From positions 1-34,985 of the forward strand of contig NZ_FNJI01000037.1 in assembly GCF_900104445.1 (NCBI RefSeq): a stretch of 34,985 nt of DNA, given 5' to 3'. Under the pieces are notes generated by a model that was not told the DNA's origin, did not search any database, and worked only from the letters and a program-made list of their open reading frames with translations. Below are positions 16,116-23,971 of this stretch, piece after piece. The translations under genes and the position numbers were made by a program. How positions within the stretch are numbered: the first letter of the stretch is position 1; every line of letters begins with the position of its first letter. Source of the DNA: Desulforhopalus singaporensis (GTDB lineage Bacteria; Desulfobacterota; Desulfobulbia; Desulfobulbales; Desulfocapsaceae).

Positions 16116-16197
16116 TTTTTACAAAACGAAGCCAAAGGTAAAAAAAATTGGCGCAAAACCTTTAAAAATAGCAGGTTACGGATAAGCCACGCGATAA
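16116..16197 (+). repeat. 82-bp direct repeat flanking the Fic gene, copy B
   Basis: Gap-free partner of 14525-14606 with the same five conserved blocks at the same spacing. It lies upstream of the Fic promoter in plus-strand orientation. The two copies together enclose the Fic gene and nothing else intact. Confidence 0.6.
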
Positions 16198-16292
16198 CGG
16201 TCTTTGTTAAACCCGACCAAGTAAACCATAAATGTATTTGAAATAATTATATGATTTGTTATTAACAGGATATAACTAGAGCGCAAGACAAG

Positions 16293-16535
16293 GTGACTCA
16301 GAGTGTGTACTACTTCAATGTTTTTAGTCTTATCAAGGTATACAAAACAAAAGTTTTGCTAAGAAAATTTCATTTTTGCAGCGAATCGGCTGAAAGAGAT
16401 AGTGAGAGTTTGGCAGAAATAACAGGGCCGGGAGAAAGAACGCTGCAGCACTGGTATGCCGGTCACGAGCTGCCAGAAGCAATCGAAATTGCTGCCATGG
16501 GATTAATCTTACACGTGCTTAACACGCATGTCTGA
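16293..16535 (+). CDS. Small hypothetical protein with an HTH-like segment
   Basis: An 80-residue frame starting with GTG. Its C-terminal half (LAEITGPGERTLQHWYAGHE, LPEAIEIAAMGLI) resembles the recognition part of small phage/XRE-type regulators of the form LTGxSxRTVxRWxxGxxPxPxAI. The N-terminal 35 residues look unrelated and may not be translated. It may be a decayed regulator from the same accessory island. No strong Shine-Dalgarno is seen. It lies 34 bases before the epimerase gene but is compositionally unlike it. Confidence 0.35.
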   Translation: MTQSVYYFNVFSLIKVYKTKVLLRKFHFCSESAERDSESLAEITGPGERTLQHWYAGHELPEAIEIAAMGLILHVLNTHV

Positions 16536-16569
16536 TCATATCAAAAAAGCTAAAAGGTAGACGAGTATC

Positions 16570-17601
16570 ATGACAGGCAAATACCAATTTCTCAAGCAAC
16601 ACCTGCGGTCCAGTCCATCCACTTGGCTGGTCACCGGAGTGGCTGGTTTCATCGGCTCCAACCTCCTTGAGACACTCCTCAAGCTTGATCAGAAAGTTGT
16701 AGGGTTAGACAATTTTTCAACAGGGTTTTGGCACAACCTGGATGAGGTCAGGTCCGTTGTGGGTGAGGATCGGTGGCGGCAGTTTAGCCTCATTGAGGGC
16801 GATATCCGTACTCTCGATACATGCAGGAAGGCCTGCCGGAACATTGATTATGTGCTGCACCAGGCCGCTTTGGGCTCGGTCCCCCGTTCCATAGAAGACC
16901 CCATCAATACGAACCAAAGTAATGTCAGTGGCTTTCTCAACATGCTGGTGGCGGCCCGTGACGCGAATGTGAAGCGCTTTGTATACGCAGCTTCCAGTTC
17001 CACATATGGTGATCACCCGGGACTCCCGAAGGTTGAGGGCTCTATAGGCAGTCCCTTATCCCCATACGCTGTCACCAAGCTGGTCAACGAGCTCTACGCC
17101 GATGTTTTTGCCAGAGTGTATAATATACAGGCTATTGGTCTCAGGTACTTTAATATCTTCGGGAAGCGTCAGGATCCCAACGGAGTTTACGCCGCTGTCA
17201 TTCCCAAGTGGTTCGCCGGGCTGATTAAGGGGGAAAATGTCTTTATCAACGGCGATGGCGAAACCAGCAGAGATTTTTGCTATATTGATAACGCTGTGCA
17301 AGCAAACTTGCTGGCAGCTACAACTGAAAACGATGATGCGACAAATCAAGTCTACAACGTTGCCTTTGGTGAACGAACCAGCCTCAATGAACTCTACAGC
17401 ATGATTCGGCAAAAAGTGGTCGTGAGCCTGCCCGAGGTTAATGAAATCGAGCCTGTTTACCGCGATTTTCGATCAGGAGATGTTCGGCATTCACTTGCGG
17501 ATATATCAAAAGCCGTCACATATTTGGGATATGCTCCACAATTTTCCATCAGTGATGGTCTCGACAAGGTCGCAGAATGGTATCTTAAAAACCTGGGTTA
17601 A
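16570..17601 (+). CDS. UDP-N-acetylglucosamine 4-epimerase (WbpP/TviC type)
   Basis: A 343-residue extended short-chain dehydrogenase. The NAD-binding loop is [17 protein letters not shown] (residues 21-37), the catalytic set is SSST (142-145) with Y166-x3-K170 (YAVTK), and [20 protein letters not shown] and [16 protein letters not shown] follow. The N-terminal extension before the Rossmann fold, the [12 protein letters not shown] loop and the length are typical of WbpP, TviC and WbgU. These interconvert UDP-GlcNAc and UDP-GalNAc, or their uronic acids, in O-antigen and Vi-antigen synthesis. It would supply the donor for one of the glycosyltransferases here. ATG 16570 is preceded by AAAGGTAGACGAGT, an acceptable site. 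Exact substrate (neutral or uronic) cannot be read with certainty. Confidence 0.88.
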   Translation: MTGKYQFLKQHLRSSPSTWLVTGVAGFIGSNLLETLLKLDQKVVGLDNFSTGFWHNLDEVRSVVGEDRWRQFSLIEGDIRTLDTCRKACRNIDYVLHQAALGSVPRSIEDPINTNQSNVSGFLNMLVAARDANVKRFVYAASSSTYGDHPGLPKVEGSIGSPLSPYAVTKLVNELYADVFARVYNIQAIGLRYFNIFGKRQDPNGVYAAVIPKWFAGLIKGENVFINGDGETSRDFCYIDNAVQANLLAATTENDDATNQVYNVAFGERTSLNELYSMIRQKVVVSLPEVNEIEPVYRDFRSGDVRHSLADISKAVTYLGYAPQFSISDGLDKVAEWYLKNLG

Positions 17602-17996
17602 CCAATCTGATAGCTTTATTCTCAATAACCTTGACCGGGAACAGACGCTTTTTCCCTCACTGCGTCCATTCTCCCCTTGCCAGGTTTTTCTTCAATCAAG
17701 GGCCAGATTTCGGCCCTCAGGTAATACCCATTCCAGTTTTTCTTCGTCGGTCAGACGAATTGATTCCCGTCTCTTGAGCCGAGAAGTGGTCTCACAGATA
17801 AAACCGCTTTCACATCTTCAACCTCTGGTCGCAGGATAATGTTGTGGTATCTTCCATGTTGCCTGCACGCCATCTTTCTATATATACTGATATGGAACAG
17901 TTTCCATAATCAATGCTGGCAGGAACGAACAGGAAATTGCCATACTACTCACCAGGGGTGAGTGTAAAGGTTGCTACTCACAGTGGAGTTGCATAA
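17602..17996. other. Intergenic stretch with broken frames
   Basis: No gene is recognised. A plus-strand frame continuing over the epimerase 3' end is a shadow. Minus-strand frames (VRLTDEEKLEWVLPEG and neighbours) are short and interrupted; they may be gene debris. The last 60 bases hold the leader of the next gene, and GGAGTTG precedes its ATG. Confidence 0.35.
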
Positions 17997-18395
17997 ATGG
18001 AAGAGCAGCTGCAATTACAAGTAATCGGGGTGCTCCATGGCGATATCACCAGCCGTGAAGATGCTCCCAAAAATTACGATGAATCGGAAAGGACCGGGAC
18101 TCTGGAGATTTTTCCCAAATATCAGGACGGGCTCGATGGCATTGTTGCCGGTCAGACAATAGTCGTACTTTTCTGGCTTCACAAATCAGACAGGAATACC
18201 CTCAAGGTTCACCCGCGGGGAGACAAATCCAGAGAGCTTCGCGGAGTATTTTCCACCCGTAGTCCGGCAAGGCCAAATCCAGTCGCGATTTCGGAACTGA
18301 AAGTTATCGCGGCAGATGCCAATCACCTGGAGGTGTCGGGCCTGGACATTCTTGATGGTACGCCGATAATTGATATCAAGAAAAAGATCAGCTGA
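17997..18395 (+). CDS. TrmO/TsaA-like (YaeB) family protein
   Basis: A 132-residue protein of the TsaA-like beta-barrel family, which uses S-adenosylmethionine. The signature RGVFSTRSPARPNPVAISEL is intact, and SGLDILDGTPIIDIK matches the usual DxLDGTPxxDIK end. E. coli TrmO methylates the N6 of threonylcarbamoyladenosine-37 in tRNA-Thr. This protein is the short form without the C-terminal domain, as found in archaea and many bacteria, so the exact substrate is uncertain. No relation to polysaccharide synthesis is evident. It precedes the enoyl-CoA hydratase gene by 84 bases on the same strand. Confidence 0.8.
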   Translation: MEEQLQLQVIGVLHGDITSREDAPKNYDESERTGTLEIFPKYQDGLDGIVAGQTIVVLFWLHKSDRNTLKVHPRGDKSRELRGVFSTRSPARPNPVAISELKVIAADANHLEVSGLDILDGTPIIDIKKKIS

Positions 18396-18479
18396 ACAGT
18401 ATCGGCAAGGTATCCGTGCCCCTGGTCTGTGCCAAGCTAGAAAGTGGCGATAGAGAGCAAGAAAGAAGGAGGAGTGATC

Positions 18480-19280
18480 ATGCACCCAGAAACAACTTTT
18501 GAAGAAAACGGTCTGTCACTGTTATCGGTAAAAAATCATATAGCCACTATAACCTTAAATCGTCCCAAACAGTACAATGCGCTATCAAGACCAATGATCG
18601 CCTCTGTCTCCGCAATATTGGACAAAATTAATGGAGATAAAGATATACATGTAGTTGTTCTTGCAGCAAACGGGCCTGGTTTTTGTGCCGGACATGATCT
18701 GAAAGAAATTCGCGAAAACAGGAATGAAAACTATATTGAAGCCCTGTTTAATGAATGCTCTCAAATGATGTTGAAGATTTTAAAATTAAACCAGCCTGTT
18801 ATTGCAAAAGTGCATTCCATCGCAACAGCTGCAGGATGCCAACTCGTTGCAACTTGCGATCTGGCGGTTGTCTCGGAAAAAGCAAGATTTGCCACACCTG
18901 GTGTTAATATTGGTCTTTTCTGCTCTACCCCGATGGTGGCCCTTAGCCGCAACGTGAGCAGGAAACATGCAATGGAGATGCTGCTTACCGGCGATATATT
19001 TTCAGCAGAACATGCCTTACATATCGGATTGATCAACAAGGTTGTACAAGAAGATGACCTTGACAGGGCTGTTGAAGAGCTTGCGCTTAAAATCGCTTCA
19101 AAATCGCTTTTGACCCTGTCGATGGGCAAACGAGCTTTTTATAAACAGCTCGAAGCCGGGATCTCCGATGCTTATGAGTATGCAGGTGCGGTAATGTGTC
19201 AAAACATGATGACACGTGATGCCGATGAGGGGATAAAAGCTTTTCTTGAAAAGCGTCAGCCTGAATGGACAGGCATCTGA
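18480..19280 (+). CDS. Enoyl-CoA hydratase/isomerase family protein (ECHDC3-like)
   Basis: A 266-residue crotonase-fold protein. GPGFCAGHDLKEI (66-78) forms the CoA-binding and first oxyanion element, and SIATAAGCQLVATCDLAV (113-130) the second. ATPGVNIGLFCSTPMVAL is the hallmark of the ECHDC3 branch. In canonical hydratases the helix at this point brings in catalytic glutamates; here the first position is in IATAAG and the second in GLFCST, and neither is Glu. Hydratase activity is therefore doubtful, and another acyl-CoA reaction is possible. ATG 18480 follows AAGGAGGAG at ideal spacing; a GTG at 18444 in frame is not needed. Confidence 0.85.
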   Translation: MHPETTFEENGLSLLSVKNHIATITLNRPKQYNALSRPMIASVSAILDKINGDKDIHVVVLAANGPGFCAGHDLKEIRENRNENYIEALFNECSQMMLKILKLNQPVIAKVHSIATAAGCQLVATCDLAVVSEKARFATPGVNIGLFCSTPMVALSRNVSRKHAMEMLLTGDIFSAEHALHIGLINKVVQEDDLDRAVEELALKIASKSLLTLSMGKRAFYKQLEAGISDAYEYAGAVMCQNMMTRDADEGIKAFLEKRQPEWTGI

Positions 19281-19520
19281 GCAGCCAGAAAAATGCAAAA
19301 TCACTCTCTCGTGATGGATGCGGTTCCCGATGAAGTAACAGATAAATATTGGGCGGTCACAACAACATTGCTCATCCCCTCTCAGTAAACACCGTTGTGG
19401 TTTAAAGAAGACAGCAGTGTGATACTGCCGGTTCTGACAAAACACTGCGTATGAAGCGACACGCTAACGCGCTCTTCTGAGCGTAACGTTATCCCTCCAA
19501 AACCTGAGGAGGATATGGCA
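19281..19520. other. Intergenic stretch before the flavodoxin-like gene
   Basis: It holds no gene. A short CGCTC/GAGCG hairpin lies near 19472-19486 without a T-run. AGGAGG (19507-19512) is the ribosome-binding site of the next gene. Confidence 0.35.
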
Positions 19521-20954
19521 ATGACGACGAAGAAAGTACTCTTTCTATGCGGCAGCCCCCGTCGTGGCCGAAGTGCCAGCCTGTGTACGGCGAAGTACCT
19601 CGCTCGTTTCCTGGATTACGATTACGAATTCGTAGACGTGACCAAGGCCAGGCTGTCCACCGTCCCCAGCGAATCCGAGCCGTCTTTCTTGGCGATCGTG
19701 GAAAAAATAGAGGAGGCTGACGCAATAGTCTGGACCTTCGGCGCATGGGTACTGTTTGTTCCGGTGCAGATGCAGTATCTCCTTGACAAGCTGATTGCAC
19801 AGGGATACGACTTCAGCGGCAAGATCGCGGCGGCAGTGCTGACATCGGTACGCGTCCACGACGATTTCATCCTCGACCGGATGCGTTTTGTCAATGAACA
19901 ATTGGGCTTAGGCTATGTCGGGGATGTGTCTGCCAAGGGAAATCCCTTCTTTGGCTATGAGGATGAAGAGGTCACGGAGGACAGTTGCCGCATTCTGGCC
20001 GGGCAGATCAACCGCTCGCTGCAGGACGGGTACGTGCCCGCCAGACATTATCCACCGGTGGAGCGCAAGTATCTCTCGCCCATGCACCGGGGACCAGGGT
20101 TTATCGTGGACGATACTGTTGTGATGAAAACAGGCGATAAAACGATCCTGGTTATCACTGGCAACCGCCTGTCGGAAGACCCTGCCAATGCCTCAGTCAT
20201 TGAATCTATCCGCCACTATTCACGAAACAGCGTAGAGGTGATCGAGCTGCAGGACCGTCAGGTCGGCCCCTGTGTGGGATGTTACCTCTGCGACTTCCAC
20301 GAGGATGGGGTCTGTGTCCTTAAGGACGAGTATGAGACAATCAAGCAGCGGTTGCACCAGGTTGACGGCATCGTCCTCGTCGGCACTTGTGTATCCGGGA
20401 TGGTGGACTGTCATCTGAAAGCTTTTCTCGACCGCTGCTGGGGCATCACCCATCGCCCCTCGCTAAAGGATAAGTATGGATTCGTAGTCGCCACAGGCGG
20501 CGGGCCGCTGGAACCGCAAGCTGCCTGGTACTTGCTGAATATCCTGAGCAAATACGGTCCACGCTGCCTCGCAGCACTGACCCAAAGCGCGGCTGACGTC
20601 TCTCACTTTACCGCCACCTTGCGCCGGACTGTGGAAGACCTTGACCGGGCCCTCGACGAAAAATGGCAGATTGCCGACAGGTTCAGCACCCGTGGCGTCA
20701 CCTTGACGTTCCGTGATTTGGTGGCGACAAGCGGAATGATGCTCCGGGCGGATTACAGATTTTATAAAGAGCATCGGATGTTTGATTGTTCGTCCCCGGG
20801 CGGGGTGAACGTACTCCGGCGGCTGCTCTTTAAGAACAAGAAACTGGAACAATGGTTGATTGCGGCGAGACAAAAGCAGGTCGTAAAAGCGCGAGATGAG
20901 CGCCTGGACGCATACCTTCAACGCGGCCGCCTGGGGAAAGGGCAAGAGATTTAA
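19521..20954 (+). CDS. Tandem flavodoxin-like (NADPH-dependent FMN reductase family) protein
   Basis: A 477-residue protein with two flavodoxin-like halves. The first (about 1-170) starts KKVLFLCGSPRRGRSASLCT, a phosphate-binding GSPR loop, with ADAIVWTFGAWVLFVPVQMQ as the isoalloxazine-side loop. The second (about 205-345) starts KTILVITGNRLSEDPANASV and carries GPCVGCYLCDFHEDGVCVLK with cysteines 251, 254, 257 and 265, like the CxxCxxC cluster of WrbA/iron-sulfur flavoprotein relatives. A C-terminal tail of about 130 residues has no recognised domain. ATG 19521 is chosen because AGGAGG lies eight bases upstream; ATG 19515 is too close. It would act as a cytoplasmic flavin-dependent oxidoreductase; the substrate is unknown. 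Single-domain members are about 180-250 residues, so this is a duplication or fusion. Confidence 0.75.
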   Translation: MTTKKVLFLCGSPRRGRSASLCTAKYLARFLDYDYEFVDVTKARLSTVPSESEPSFLAIVEKIEEADAIVWTFGAWVLFVPVQMQYLLDKLIAQGYDFSGKIAAAVLTSVRVHDDFILDRMRFVNEQLGLGYVGDVSAKGNPFFGYEDEEVTEDSCRILAGQINRSLQDGYVPARHYPPVERKYLSPMHRGPGFIVDDTVVMKTGDKTILVITGNRLSEDPANASVIESIRHYSRNSVEVIELQDRQVGPCVGCYLCDFHEDGVCVLKDEYETIKQRLHQVDGIVLVGTCVSGMVDCHLKAFLDRCWGITHRPSLKDKYGFVVATGGGPLEPQAAWYLLNILSKYGPRCLAALTQSAADVSHFTATLRRTVEDLDRALDEKWQIADRFSTRGVTLTFRDLVATSGMMLRADYRFYKEHRMFDCSSPGGVNVLRRLLFKNKKLEQWLIAARQKQVVKARDERLDAYLQRGRLGKGQEI

Positions 20955-21062
20955 AGCTGATGCCAGGCGGTGTATGTTCACTGGCAGAGGCGCTTATCCA
21001 TAATTTTTGTTTTTGACAACTACCACAACGTGGCTACTGTACATTCAATCGCACCTGTGTAA

Positions 21063-21179
21063 TTGAGCACTCTCATCTTCGTGGCGATCTTTATACTTTT
21101 GGGTGCCATGACAGCTCCAGCAAAAGCATCACCGGGTGAGCTCAACCCGGACGAACATGTCTGGAACTTGTCTGAATAA
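21063..21179 (+). CDS. Very short signal-peptide-like frame
   Basis: A 38-codon frame from TTG encodes STLIFVAIFILLGAMTAPAK followed by ASPGELNPDEHVWNLSE. It looks like a signal peptide with a processing site near APAKA plus an 18-residue tail. There is no convincing ribosome-binding site. It may be the N-terminal remnant of a secreted protein or a tiny exported peptide. The rest of 20955-21221 holds nothing else recognisable. Confidence 0.25.
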   Translation: MSTLIFVAIFILLGAMTAPAKASPGELNPDEHVWNLSE

Positions 21180-21221
21180 TCACCGATAAATGTTTACAGC
21201 TCACTTGTGAGGCGGATCTTG

Positions 21222-22343
21222 ATGGTCGATTTGAATTGGAATAAGTTGAGGGTTACAGGAACACTGTTAGTACTCCTTTCCTCGTTTTCAGTTGCGAAAG
21301 CGACAATTTGTGATGTTGACAAGACCCCCGAATCGCCCCCGTTAATGACATCTTCACTTTTAATCGGCGACATTGGCAATGGACCGAATTTTAAGCATGA
21401 TTATACTGAGTTGAACCCACTTGGAATTGATGCCGAATTTGAAGGGGCGACATCGATTGACAGCTACTCCTGGCTCTCTACCAAACGGTTTACCCACCCT
21501 TATTCGGCTGAGATCTCCAATCAATATGCTCGCTGCGGAAACCAGTCGCTAAAGGTGGAACTACACCCGGGCAATAAAGCTTCTAATGGGTGGAGATCTG
21601 AGGCCAGGGACAAAAATCATGCAGTCCAGGGATCAGAGGTCTGGTATGCAATTAGCGTTTATTTGCCAGCCTGGTCTTACTTTGACGGTGTAAGAGCTGA
21701 AAACTTTCCAAGCTTTGACCCTCGTCCGGACAAGGATTCCACCAACTATTATGTCCTCAATCAGTTTCACGACCAAAAAGTATTACCGACAGAGGTTGTT
21801 CGAAAATCGAGTCCACCGCTTGCTCTACGCTATAAGCAGGGACAACTATATTTAACCCTCATGAATCAAGCCATTTATGAGGACTATCGGCGGAGAGGGA
21901 CCGATGGTGACGGTGTGGTCATATGGAAGTCTGATCACTCAGAGAGCCTTAAAGATCAGTGGCTGGACCTTGTTTACCAAATACGTTGGTCCCATAAGGA
22001 GCAAAAAATAAATGTGACAGACCCCGGGTTTGTGCGGGTCTGGATGAACGGGAAATTACTTGTGGAGTGCCACGGCGATATTGGATACAACGATAGGTAT
22101 GGTACCTACTTTAAGTTTGGGGTCTATGCGAAAAGAAATATAGCAGGACCCAGGGTAGCATTTTTTGATCGATATCTTCGTGGAGTAAAGCATATCGGCT
22201 CTACCGATGTCTTTTCTCAACAATATAGAAAGATTGTCCGGGCTTTGCAGTTTCAATTATCAGGCAACATTCCCTATTTAGACGATAACAGCAATGAGGA
22301 CCTGGGTCCTTTAAGAGTTCGCTGTGAAAGTCTCAAGGATTAA
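21222..22343 (+). CDS. Secreted polysaccharide-lyase-like protein (heparin lyase I family fold)
   Basis: A 373-residue protein with a signal peptide (residues 1-28: KLRVTGTLLVLLSSFSVAKA). The mature part has the jelly-roll pattern of the PF14099-type polysaccharide lyase family: GWRSEARDKN, EVWYAISVYLPAW, YVLNQFHDQ, PPLALRYKQGQLYLTL, WLDLVYQIRWSH, GFVRVWMNGKLLVE and YFKFGVYAKRN. These families cleave uronate-containing polymers by beta-elimination. In an EPS locus a lyase can trim or release the polymer. ATG 21222 with upstream GAGGCGG is chosen over GTG 21207. The stop codon overlaps the stop of the convergent J-domain gene. Exact polymer specificity cannot be inferred. Confidence 0.75.
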   Translation: MVDLNWNKLRVTGTLLVLLSSFSVAKATICDVDKTPESPPLMTSSLLIGDIGNGPNFKHDYTELNPLGIDAEFEGATSIDSYSWLSTKRFTHPYSAEISNQYARCGNQSLKVELHPGNKASNGWRSEARDKNHAVQGSEVWYAISVYLPAWSYFDGVRAENFPSFDPRPDKDSTNYYVLNQFHDQKVLPTEVVRKSSPPLALRYKQGQLYLTLMNQAIYEDYRRRGTDGDGVVIWKSDHSESLKDQWLDLVYQIRWSHKEQKINVTDPGFVRVWMNGKLLVECHGDIGYNDRYGTYFKFGVYAKRNIAGPRVAFFDRYLRGVKHIGSTDVFSQQYRKIVRALQFQLSGNIPYLDDNSNEDLGPLRVRCESLKD

Positions 22344-23971
22344 CTGTCAAAACGATAATTCACCTCACTTATCAAAAAATTCTCTTTTTCTATAAGCAAT
22401 ACAAACGAGATAGGGCCTTTGGCCGAAATCGTTTTTTTATTTTTATATGCAAGGGTTGCGCTGAACCTTCCCTGGATAAGCAACCCTTGTGACGTTTCTT
22501 CCAGCCTGAATCTGTTGATGTTGAGCGATGCAGAACTGGTCTCTGAAAAGGCTTTCTCATACTGTGGCACCATGTCTGTGAACGGCTTGCCATTTTCTAC
22601 AGCATCATCAGTAAAAAAACTGATGAATTTTTCCATATTTCGCTCGCCATAGGCCTGAACATATCGCGTAAAAAATGTTTCGACTCTCTCCTCTATGGAC
22701 CGGACCTTGGGGGCGTGTTCCTGTTCAGGTTCAGTAACACTGTCTAGGTCGGTTGCATAACCTGCATCTTGCACCACTTTTTTTTCCGCTCGCTCCATAC
22801 CGGGAGCAGGTTGTTCTGGCCTATTCTCCATGTCAGAGACAATAACCGATTCTGTATCTTCACCTCGCTTAACGATAACCGGCAGATCGTCCGCTTGACC
22901 CTGAACGTCCCGGTTGGCCTGATTCTTCGGCAATTCATCGGTTTCAGGTGATTGCGCAGCGCCTGAGAGTTTTTTTGGGTGTTTTTCGACGATAACAACA
23001 GCTTCTGGTTCAGAAGGCTCACTTTGTTCCTTCAGATCTAGTGGAGGAGTGAGATTGTCAGCCTTTTGTTGTACAAGAACGCTGCCCAGTTCAACAGATT
23101 CAGGTTCATGATCCGCAGCAGATGAATCCGCCGCCACGGAATCAACAGCTGACGGGTCAGAGGTTTCGGGAGCTTCTGCAACCACGTTATCGGTTCTGGT
23201 CTCCTCTGGTACCTTTTCGAGGCTGTTGTCTCTAAGATCAGAGTTGTACTGATCCGCTTGATCCTGTGGTCTATTTTTTACGGGGGTAAGTGTTATCTTT
23301 TTAGCAGGTGCGGAAGAATTAACATTTTCAACGGTGGCCTGCAGGCCGGCGATGAAGGTCTTGTTGCGATAATTAAGCCCAAAGATAATGGACACACAGA
23401 TCAGTACCGCCACCAACCCGCCAACCCCTAAATAGGTTTTCAACCCATGGGACCGGGTGATGGCAGTTGTTTCCCTCTGCCGCCAGATATATTGTGAAAC
23501 TGCATTGCTATCGCTTGCCGCAGTTGTTTGCTGCTCCTTGCCCAATATCTTTTTATAGGCATTGGTGATCTGGATAAATTTCTCCGGATCTTTCCGGCCA
23601 TTTTCAGATGCGGTATCGGGATGGTAGATGATGCTGAGCTTCCGGTATGCCTTTTTTATGCCGTCAATCGACGTTGAACGGTCAACACCCAGGACCGCAT
23701 ATGGATCATCGTTTTCATCAGAGTCGCTAAACATATCGACGATTGTGGCGATCTCTTCCAGGAACAAGAAAAGATTGACGCCCTGCTGGTCACACACCTT
23801 GTGGAGCCAGGGGTCATTGGTGTCAGCGGTCAAATGCGTTGTACTTAGAAGGGTACGGCAGATATCGAGAAGACCCCTGTTATCGGCAATGTAGCCGATC
23901 AATGATTCGGTCGCCCCGCGTTTGTATTTCTCGACCAGTCCCTTGATCTGTGCTTTATAGATATCGGACAT
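22340..23971 (-). CDS. Membrane J-domain protein with C-terminal NTF2-like domain
   Basis: A 543-residue protein of unusual build. A J-domain spans about residues 89-144 (DDPYAVLGVDRSTSIDGIKK, then YHPDTAS with the HPD motif at 117-119), which normally stimulates the DnaK ATPase. It is followed by one transmembrane span (178-199), a 220-residue acidic, Glu/Pro/Ser-rich linker, and a C-terminal domain (about 425-543: SIEERVETFFTRYVQAYGER, then FISFFTDDAV) that resembles NTF2/SnoaL-like folds. Topology with the J-domain inside and the NTF2-like domain in the periplasm is likely. The start ATG overlaps the stop of the upstream TPR gene by one base, so it is translationally coupled to the export operon. 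No function is known to me for this architecture. Confidence 0.8.
   Translation of the reverse strand: MSDIYKAQIKGLVEKYKRGATESLIGYIADNRGLLDICRTLLSTTHLTADTNDPWLHKVCDQQGVNLFLFLEEIATIVDMFSDSDENDDPYAVLGVDRSTSIDGIKKAYRKLSIIYHPDTASENGRKDPEKFIQITNAYKKILGKEQQTTAASDSNAVSQYIWRQRETTAITRSHGLKTYLGVGGLVAVLICVSIIFGLNYRNKTFIAGLQATVENVNSSAPAKKITLTPVKNRPQDQADQYNSDLRDNSLEKVPEETRTDNVVAEAPETSDPSAVDSVAADSSAADHEPESVELGSVLVQQKADNLTPPLDLKEQSEPSEPEAVVIVEKHPKKLSGAAQSPETDELPKNQANRDVQGQADDLPVIVKRGEDTESVIVSDMENRPEQPAPGMERAEKKVVQDAGYATDLDSVTEPEQEHAPKVRSIEERVETFFTRYVQAYGERNMEKFISFFTDDAVENGKPFTDMVPQYEKAFSETSSASLNINRFRLEETSQGLLIQGRFSATLAYKNKKTISAKGPISFVLLIEKENFLISEVNYRFDS

Noticed and set aside
14525-16197. Integron gene cassette with attC sites
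   Set aside because: The repeats have no palindromic RYYYAAC/GTTRRRY pair at consistent positions in both copies, and no integron integrase gene is visible.
16293-16535. Antitoxin partner of the Fic protein
   Set aside because: The Fic protein carries its own inhibitory motif (SSAIEG), so a separate antitoxin is not needed, and the small frame lies on the other strand outside the repeat pair.
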